A stretch of DNA of 20,466 nt, from contig CALKMQ010000112.1 in assembly GCA_938092125.1 (NCBI GenBank), positions 1 to 20,466 on the forward strand, in the 5' to 3' direction. Made by a program: the position numbers and the translations under genes. Positions 15,679 through 20,466 of the stretch are shown here, piece by piece. The DNA is from an uncultured bacterium. GTDB taxonomy: Bacteria; Fidelibacterota; Marinisomatia; Marinisomatales; UBA1611. How positions within the stretch are numbered: the stretch's first letter is position 1; every line of letters starts with the position of its first letter. Below the pieces are notes generated by a model. The model worked only from the letters and a program-made list of their open reading frames with translations. It had not been told where the DNA came from and searched no databases.

Positions 15679-16572
15679 ATGAGAGTAGGATTAATTGGTT
15701 TAGGTCGTATGGGGCATTCATTAGCCTTAAATCTACTTGATAATAAAATTTCAGTGGTTGCTTTTGATAATAACACTGAGAGAGTAGATACGTTTATTAT
15801 CGAAGGAGGTGAAGGAGTTCATTCTTTGGAGGATTTAGTTGCCAAGCTCGATCCGCCTAGAGTGCTTATGTTGATGATTCCTGCAGGACACCCAGTTGAC
15901 GAAACTTTAAAAGAATTGTCTCCATTGTTGGAACAAGAGGATGCAATCATTGATGGCGGTAATTCTTTTTATAAAGATAGTCAGCTTCGTTTTGAAATGT
16001 TAAAAAAGAGGGGAATACATTTTTTAGATCAAGGGACGTCAGGAGGTATTTCAGGAGCAAGAAATGGAGCTTGTTTAATGGTGGGAGGAGATAGAAATAT
16101 TTTTGAAAGGAATGAGCAATTATTTGAAGCTATTGCTACTAAAGATGGATATGGTTATATGGGTAGTTCTGGAGCAGGCCATTTTGTAAAAATGGTGCAC
16201 AATGGGATTGAATATTGCATTTTAGAAGCTTTTGGAGAGGGGTTTGAAACTCTATCAAAAGAAAAATTTGATTTAGATTATGAAAAGGTTTCCAAAGTCT
16301 GGAGTAATGGAAGCGTCATTCGATCTTGGATTTCAGAATTAGCGCAAGAGGCATTTGAAAAAGATCCTGAATTAAGCAAATGGAGTGGGAAAATTGGTGG
16401 AGGAGAAACAGGAAATTGGAGTTTACAGGTTGCTAAAAAATTAGGAGTAGATTTTAAGTTGTTACAATATTCTTTACAAAAAAGGATGGACTCTATGGAG
16501 AGTCCTAGTTTTGGCACGAAAGTAGTTTCCGCTTTGCGATATGGTTTTGGGCAGCATGAAGATCCGAAATAG
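15679..16572 (+). CDS. gnd: 6-phosphogluconate dehydrogenase, decarboxylating, short NAD-type
   Basis: The enzyme oxidatively decarboxylates 6-phosphogluconate to ribulose 5-phosphate. The 297-residue product has the Rossmann motif GLIGLGRMG (4-12) and VVAFDNNTERV (26-36), where Asp30 at the end of the second strand indicates NAD rather than NADP preference. The substrate loop is LDQGTSGGISGARNG (116-130), and the catalytic segment KMVHNGIEY (171-179) includes Lys171. The length fits the short (about 300-residue) YqeC/GndA-like class rather than the 470-residue NADP dimers. AGGGG ends 8 bases before the ATG, giving a good ribosome site. It leads a plus-strand operon with gluconate kinase and gluconate permease, so it acts in gluconate catabolism rather than the classical pentose-phosphate shunt. 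Confidence 0.93.
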   Translation: MRVGLIGLGRMGHSLALNLLDNKISVVAFDNNTERVDTFIIEGGEGVHSLEDLVAKLDPPRVLMLMIPAGHPVDETLKELSPLLEQEDAIIDGGNSFYKDSQLRFEMLKKRGIHFLDQGTSGGISGARNGACLMVGGDRNIFERNEQLFEAIATKDGYGYMGSSGAGHFVKMVHNGIEYCILEAFGEGFETLSKEKFDLDYEKVSKVWSNGSVIRSWISELAQEAFEKDPELSKWSGKIGGGETGNWSLQVAKKLGVDFKLLQYSLQKRMDSMESPSFGTKVVSALRYGFGQHEDPK

Positions 16573-16593
16573 ATACAACATATAACTAAATTT

Positions 16594-16611
16594 TATTGTT
16601 TACTGACAATA
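16594..16611. repeat. Inverted repeat between gnd and gntK
   Basis: TATTGT (16594-16599), six bases, then ACAATA (16606-16611) forms a perfect dyad in the 103-base gap between gnd and the gluconate kinase gene. The stem is AT-rich and lacks a following T-tract, so it is more likely an operator or RNA-processing hairpin than a terminator. Confidence 0.4.
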
Positions 16612-16681
16612 TCTCGTAAAGCAATGTTTAAGGATTTTTTCTTCAATTTTTTTTAAGCGCTGAACTAAAAATAATGTGTTT

Positions 16682-17173
16682 ATGATAATAATTGTTATGG
16701 GAGTATCTGGTTCTGGTAAGACTACAGTAGGGAAAGCATTGGCCTCTGAATTAGATATGCCATTTTATGATGCAGATGATTTTCATCCGAAAAAGAATAT
16801 TGCAAAAATGAAAAAGGGAATACCGTTGCAAGACTTGGATCGTAAATCATGGTTGGAGACATTAAGCGGGAACTTGGCAAAATGGGAAGTTGAAAATGGT
16901 GGTGTTCTAGCATGCTCCGCATTAAAAGAAATGTATAGAGTAGTTCTTAATAGTGGTGTAAATAATGGTATTACGTGGTTATATCTTTATGGCCGTTCAG
17001 AACTTATCAGGGAACGCTTAGCTAACAGAAAGGGACATTATTTCAAACCAAATTTATTAAGTTCACAATTGGCAGATTTAGAGCCCCCGAAATATGGCTG
17101 GCATTTTAACATTAAGTCACCTGTAAATCATATTGTGACTAGTGCTTTAAATAAATTAAAGTATGGAGACTAA
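16682..17173 (+). CDS. gntK: Gluconokinase
   Basis: Gluconokinase phosphorylates gluconate to 6-phosphogluconate with ATP. From the ATG at 16682 the protein has 163 residues and starts MIIIVMGVSGSGKTT, with the P-loop at residues 7-15. The substrate region YDADDFHPKKNIAKMKKGIPLQDLDRKSWL and the CSALKEMYR segment are signatures of the small GntK/IdnK family (about 165-175 residues). A GTG start at 16676 would add two residues; neither start has a clear ribosome site, and I prefer the ATG because family members usually begin just before the first strand. It is 2 bases ahead of gntP and 109 bases after gnd, and supplies the substrate of the gnd product. Confidence 0.94.
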   Translation: MIIIVMGVSGSGKTTVGKALASELDMPFYDADDFHPKKNIAKMKKGIPLQDLDRKSWLETLSGNLAKWEVENGGVLACSALKEMYRVVLNSGVNNGITWLYLYGRSELIRERLANRKGHYFKPNLLSSQLADLEPPKYGWHFNIKSPVNHIVTSALNKLKYGD

Positions 17174-17175
17174 CT

Positions 17176-18522
17176 ATGGATTATCAACTATTAATGGCAG
17201 TTCTTATAAGTATTGGTATACTGTTGATATTTATTCTGCAATTTAAAATACAGGCGTTTTTAGCATTGTTGATTGCCAGCATGACCGCAGGTATCTTAGC
17301 TGGCATGCATCCTTCAACAATAATTGACAGTATGAGAAAAGGTATGGGTGATACCCTTGGATTTGTAGCAACTGTTGTTGGTTTAGGTGCTTTGTTTGGT
17401 GCACTGCTGGAGCGTTCAGGTGGTGCCCAATCCCTAGCAGATTATATGCTAGGAAAAATGAGTTTGAAAAGAGCACCATGGGCAATGGTTGGAACAGGAC
17501 TTATCGTTTCTATCCCTGTTTTTTTTGATGTGGCCTTTATTATTTTAGTCCCTATTATTTATGCTCTTCAGAAACAAACTGGCAAATCGTTGTTATTTTT
17601 TGGTATGCCCTTATTGGCTGGACTGGCTGCTGCCCATGGATTTATTCCTCCAACACCAGGACCCGTAGCTGTCGCGCACATACTAGGTGCAGATTTAGGT
17701 TATGTAATTGTTTTCGGCATTTTGATTGGTATACCTGCCGTTGTAATCAGTGGCCCGATTTTTGGCTCATATATAAGTAAAAAAATTAATGTAGGCGTTC
17801 CTGATTACATTGTAGAAACAAATGAGAATGAAAAGAGTCCTGTTTCACCTAAGATAATCATGACAATTATATTTATTCCAATTTTTCTTATGGTCATCAA
17901 CGCTTCATTTAAGCATATCCCACAAAAAATTTGGGCGATTTCATCTGCATTCAGTGCTTGGATCGAATTTATAGGGCACCCATTTACAGCTTTAATTATC
18001 GCGAATTTATTAGCTTGGTATTTTTTAGGAATACGTCAGGGTATGACTAAGGATGACATTCATAAAATATGGGGTAAATCTCTAGCACCGGCAGGTTTGA
18101 TTATTTTATTAACAGGTGCAGGAGGAATGTTCAAGCAGATCTTGATAGATACTGGTGCAGGCGATATGTTGGCTCGTTCTTTGACTGGCGATACAACTAC
18201 GCCAATAATTTTTGCATTTATATGCAGCTTATTAGTGCGTGTGATTCAAGGCTCAGCCACCGTTGCTATGATTACAAGTGCAGGCCTAACGGCGCCATTA
18301 TTATTATCTTTTGGTGGTGAAGAAGCGTATAAAGCATTAGTAGTAATTGCCATCGCTTCTGGTGCTACAATGATGTCCCATGTAAATGATAGCGGTTTCT
18401 GGCTAGTAAATCGTTATTTTGGTCTTAATGAACGGCAGACTTTGCAGTCTTGGACAACACTTACTGTAATTTTAGGTTTGGTTGGATTTTCGATTGCTCT
18501 TATCATGAGTATTATAATTTGA
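17176..18522 (+). CDS. gntP: GntP-family gluconate:proton symporter
   Basis: The 448-residue product is a polytopic membrane protein (about 12 hydrophobic segments) of normal length for GntP permeases, which import gluconate or related sugar acids with protons. Family phrases include GMGDTLGFVATVVGLGALFGALLERSGGAQ near residues 56-85, HGFIPPTPGPVAVAHILGADLG, VRVIQGSATVAMITSAGL and SHVNDSGFWLVNRYFGL. The GGAG ribosome site (17165-17168) lies inside the gntK end, 7 bases before the ATG, so gntK and gntP are co-expressed. Specificity for gluconate rather than idonate or fructuronate is inferred from the kinase and dehydrogenase partners. Confidence 0.95.
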   Translation: MDYQLLMAVLISIGILLIFILQFKIQAFLALLIASMTAGILAGMHPSTIIDSMRKGMGDTLGFVATVVGLGALFGALLERSGGAQSLADYMLGKMSLKRAPWAMVGTGLIVSIPVFFDVAFIILVPIIYALQKQTGKSLLFFGMPLLAGLAAAHGFIPPTPGPVAVAHILGADLGYVIVFGILIGIPAVVISGPIFGSYISKKINVGVPDYIVETNENEKSPVSPKIIMTIIFIPIFLMVINASFKHIPQKIWAISSAFSAWIEFIGHPFTALIIANLLAWYFLGIRQGMTKDDIHKIWGKSLAPAGLIILLTGAGGMFKQILIDTGAGDMLARSLTGDTTTPIIFAFICSLLVRVIQGSATVAMITSAGLTAPLLLSFGGEEAYKALVVIAIASGATMMSHVNDSGFWLVNRYFGLNERQTLQSWTTLTVILGLVGFSIALIMSIII

Positions 18523-18607
18523 TCATTGAAGTCAGTCTATAAACATTAGATGTGCCTCATGCATAAACTTAAAATCACAAAAATGATTGCTACGATTAGG
18601 CATTACC

Positions 18608-20461
18608 ATGTCCCGCTCTAACTCGCCCCATGTTCCGCTTGCCCCAGCAGGTTCTAATGCCAAAAGCCAACGACTATATTTGGGGGTGTTTCGGTATAGC
18701 GGTCGGGCACTTGGGCTAGTATGGACTACGCATCGGGGACTAGCGCTGGCGATGATGGCGCTGGTATTGGCTGCGGGATTGATGCCCGCTGTAGTTGCAT
18801 GGCTGGGCAAAATGATTGTTGACACAGTAGTGCTGGCGGTAGAAACACAAGCGCCCGCAGACAGGCATTTGGCGATAATGTATGTCGTGGCTGAAGCAGG
18901 TGCAATCGGCTTACTAGCCGGATTCCAACGCGGTATCGCGGTGTGCGAGTCGTTATTGCGCGCCCTGCTGGGCCAACGAGTCAATGTAATGATCCTGGAA
19001 AAGGCTGGGACATTGTCGTTGGAGCAATTCGAGGATTCGGAGATATATGACCGTATGACACAGGCGCGTCGCGAGGCATCTAGCCGCCCGCTGGCGTTGG
19101 TACGCAAAACTTTTGGGCTGATTCAAAACTCTATTTCTATAATTGCCTACGGAGGATTGCTGATACAGTTTTCACCTATTGCTGTCGTAGTGCTGTTTGT
19201 AGCGGCCCTGCCCGTCTTTTTTGCCGAAGCTCGTTTCTCGGGCGAGGCCTTCCGCCTGTTTACATGGCGTACCCCTGAGCGACGCGAGCAGCTGTACCTA
19301 GAGACCGTATTGGCCCGCGAAGATTACGCCAAAGAGGTCAAACTTTTTGGCCTGTCTTCAATGCTGCTTGGACGCTATAAGGCAATATTTAAAAAGTTGT
19401 TCCGCGACGACCGTAACTTGACGTTGCGCAAAGGTTTCTGGGGTTACGTACTGAGCCTATTGGGCACGTTGGCCTTTTATGGTGCCTATGGATGGATAGT
19501 TGTAGAGACAGTTGCAGGGGTATTAACCTTAGGTGGCATGACGATGTATATCCTAGTATTCAAACAAGGTCAGGCCGCCATAACCGCTAGCCTATCGGCA
19601 ATTGGCGGTATGTACGAAGACAACCTATACCTTTCGAACCTTTATGAATTTCTTGAGGTTCCCGTCACAAAGGATACAGGAGGTGCCAGTTCAGGACCGA
19701 ACCCTAAAGATGGCATTCGATTTGAGAACGTTGGATTCACTTACAAGGGCGCAGCTAACCCTACACTGCAAGGAATAAACCTGCACCTTCAACCTGGGCA
19801 AAAACTGGCGTTGGTCGGACACAATGGTTCGGGCAAAACAACACTGATCAAATTAATGTCTCGGCTATACGAACCTACCGAAGGCCTAATACTGTTCGAG
19901 GGCCGCGATCTGCAGGATTGGAATATCGCTGCGTTGCAGGACAAAATTGGCGTGATATTCCAAGATTTTGTCCAGTACCAAATGAAAGTAGGTGAAAACA
20001 TCGGTACCGGTGATGTCCAAAATTTCGAATCCCAAGACCGTTGGCAAGACGCTGCAACCAAAGGGCTGGCTGCGGACTTTATCGAACGTATGCCCAACAG
20101 CTACCTAACTCAATTGGGTAGATGGTTTGCTGGTGGTCAAGAGTTGTCTGGCGGAGAATGGCAAAAAATAGCGCTATCGCGCGCTTTTATGCGCCGGTCG
20201 GCCAATGTCATAGTGCTGGATGAACCCACCAGCGCAATGGACGCCGAAGCTGAAGCCAAAGTATTTGACCACTTCCGCCAAATCACCGAGGACCAAATGG
20301 CGATTCTAATATCACATAGATTCTCGACTGTTCGTATGGCTGATCAAATTGTAGTCTTAGAACACGGCCAAATACAAGAGCGTGGTACGCACGAAGAATT
20401 ATTAGATGCCGACGGCGATTATGCACGGTTGTTCAAACTACAAGCCGCAGGGTATCAATAG
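18608..20461 (+). CDS. ABC exporter, fused permease and ATPase (MsbA/ABCB type)
   Basis: From the ATG at 18608 the product has 617 residues; a TTG at 18587 would add seven. I prefer the ATG because AGG ends 7 bases before it. The N-terminal half is a membrane domain with about six hydrophobic segments (for example LALAMMALVLAAGLMPAVVAW and IAVVVLFVAALPVFFA). The ATPase half has Walker A GHNGSGKT (404-411), the Q-loop region IFQDFVQYQ, signature LSGGE (513-517), Walker B VIVLDE (Asp538, Glu539) and H-loop ISHR, so it is complete and should work as a homodimer or half of a heterodimer. Substrate is unknown; close architectures export lipids, drugs or peptides. Base composition is clearly richer in GC than all other genes here, suggesting recent transfer or an assembly join. 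Confidence 0.92.
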   Translation: MSRSNSPHVPLAPAGSNAKSQRLYLGVFRYSGRALGLVWTTHRGLALAMMALVLAAGLMPAVVAWLGKMIVDTVVLAVETQAPADRHLAIMYVVAEAGAIGLLAGFQRGIAVCESLLRALLGQRVNVMILEKAGTLSLEQFEDSEIYDRMTQARREASSRPLALVRKTFGLIQNSISIIAYGGLLIQFSPIAVVVLFVAALPVFFAEARFSGEAFRLFTWRTPERREQLYLETVLAREDYAKEVKLFGLSSMLLGRYKAIFKKLFRDDRNLTLRKGFWGYVLSLLGTLAFYGAYGWIVVETVAGVLTLGGMTMYILVFKQGQAAITASLSAIGGMYEDNLYLSNLYEFLEVPVTKDTGGASSGPNPKDGIRFENVGFTYKGAANPTLQGINLHLQPGQKLALVGHNGSGKTTLIKLMSRLYEPTEGLILFEGRDLQDWNIAALQDKIGVIFQDFVQYQMKVGENIGTGDVQNFESQDRWQDAATKGLAADFIERMPNSYLTQLGRWFAGGQELSGGEWQKIALSRAFMRRSANVIVLDEPTSAMDAEAEAKVFDHFRQITEDQMAILISHRFSTVRMADQIVVLEHGQIQERGTHEELLDADGDYARLFKLQAAGYQ

Positions 20462-20466
20462 GCTTG

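Noticed and set aside
16594..16611. Inverted repeat after gnd as an intrinsic terminator
   Set aside because: The stem is only 6 AT-rich base pairs and no U-tract follows; gntK and gntP continue in the same direction and pathway.
18532..19107. A 191-codon open frame on the minus strand across the start of the ABC exporter
   Set aside because: It runs opposite a well-supported exporter, its translation is a low-complexity Ser/Thr/Ala/Arg mix with no motif, and it arises from the higher GC content of the exporter gene.

Overview
This 20.5 kb window comes from an AT-rich bacterial chromosome (about one third GC in most of it). The gene content suggests a diderm of the Fibrobacterota-Chlorobiota-Bacteroidota (FCB) group, possibly Marinimicrobia/SAR406-like. 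The hints are a six-domain S1 protein with a long acidic N-terminus, a BtuG-like B12 lipoprotein behind a cobalamin riboswitch, a DUF3098-like small membrane protein, an outer-membrane beta-barrel and a tRNA without an encoded CCA. The placement is inference; no marker comparison was possible.

Layout. (1) 7760 down to 1, minus strand: a tightly packed housekeeping cluster, in transcription order NlpC/P60 hydrolase, HNH nuclease, trpS, scpA, scpB, rluB-type pseudouridine synthase, cmk, rpsA and a YbbR-like protein cut by the window edge. Most junctions overlap or lie within 7 bases; the largest gap (78 bases) precedes cmk. (2) 7850-9122, plus strand: a complete cobalamin riboswitch controls a propeller lipoprotein resembling the B12-capturing BtuG. 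The Shine-Dalgarno sequence sits in a hairpin loop that can kiss riboswitch loop L5, which predicts translational shut-off by B12. No btuB is adjacent. The convergent neighbour (9115-10695, minus) is an unidentified outer-membrane barrel without a TonB plug. (3) 10763-11248, plus: a GNAT acetyltransferase. (4) 14968 down to 11292, minus: mltG, pcrA/uvrD helicase and a Fur-family regulator lacking the usual structural-zinc cysteine pair. (5) 15062-15470, plus: DUF3098-like protein, tRNA-Asp(GUC) and a strong intrinsic terminator. (6) 15471-20461, plus: an accessory-looking segment starting just after the tRNA. It holds short repeats, an operator-like palindrome, a gluconate operon (short NAD-type 6-phosphogluconate dehydrogenase, gluconate kinase, GntP permease), and finally an ABC exporter whose base composition (about 45-52% GC in sampled lines) differs sharply from everything before it.

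Functionally, the left half couples translation (S1, TrpRS, rRNA pseudouridylation), nucleotide supply (Cmk) and chromosome condensation (ScpAB). The gluconate operon forms a complete short route: import, phosphorylation to 6-phosphogluconate, and oxidative decarboxylation to ribulose 5-phosphate. I found no CRISPR array, prophage, intact insertion sequence or clearly undescribed multi-gene system. The strongest leads are the riboswitch-BtuG unit with its predicted SD-masking kissing loop, and the compositionally foreign ABC exporter downstream of the tRNA-linked gluconate operon.
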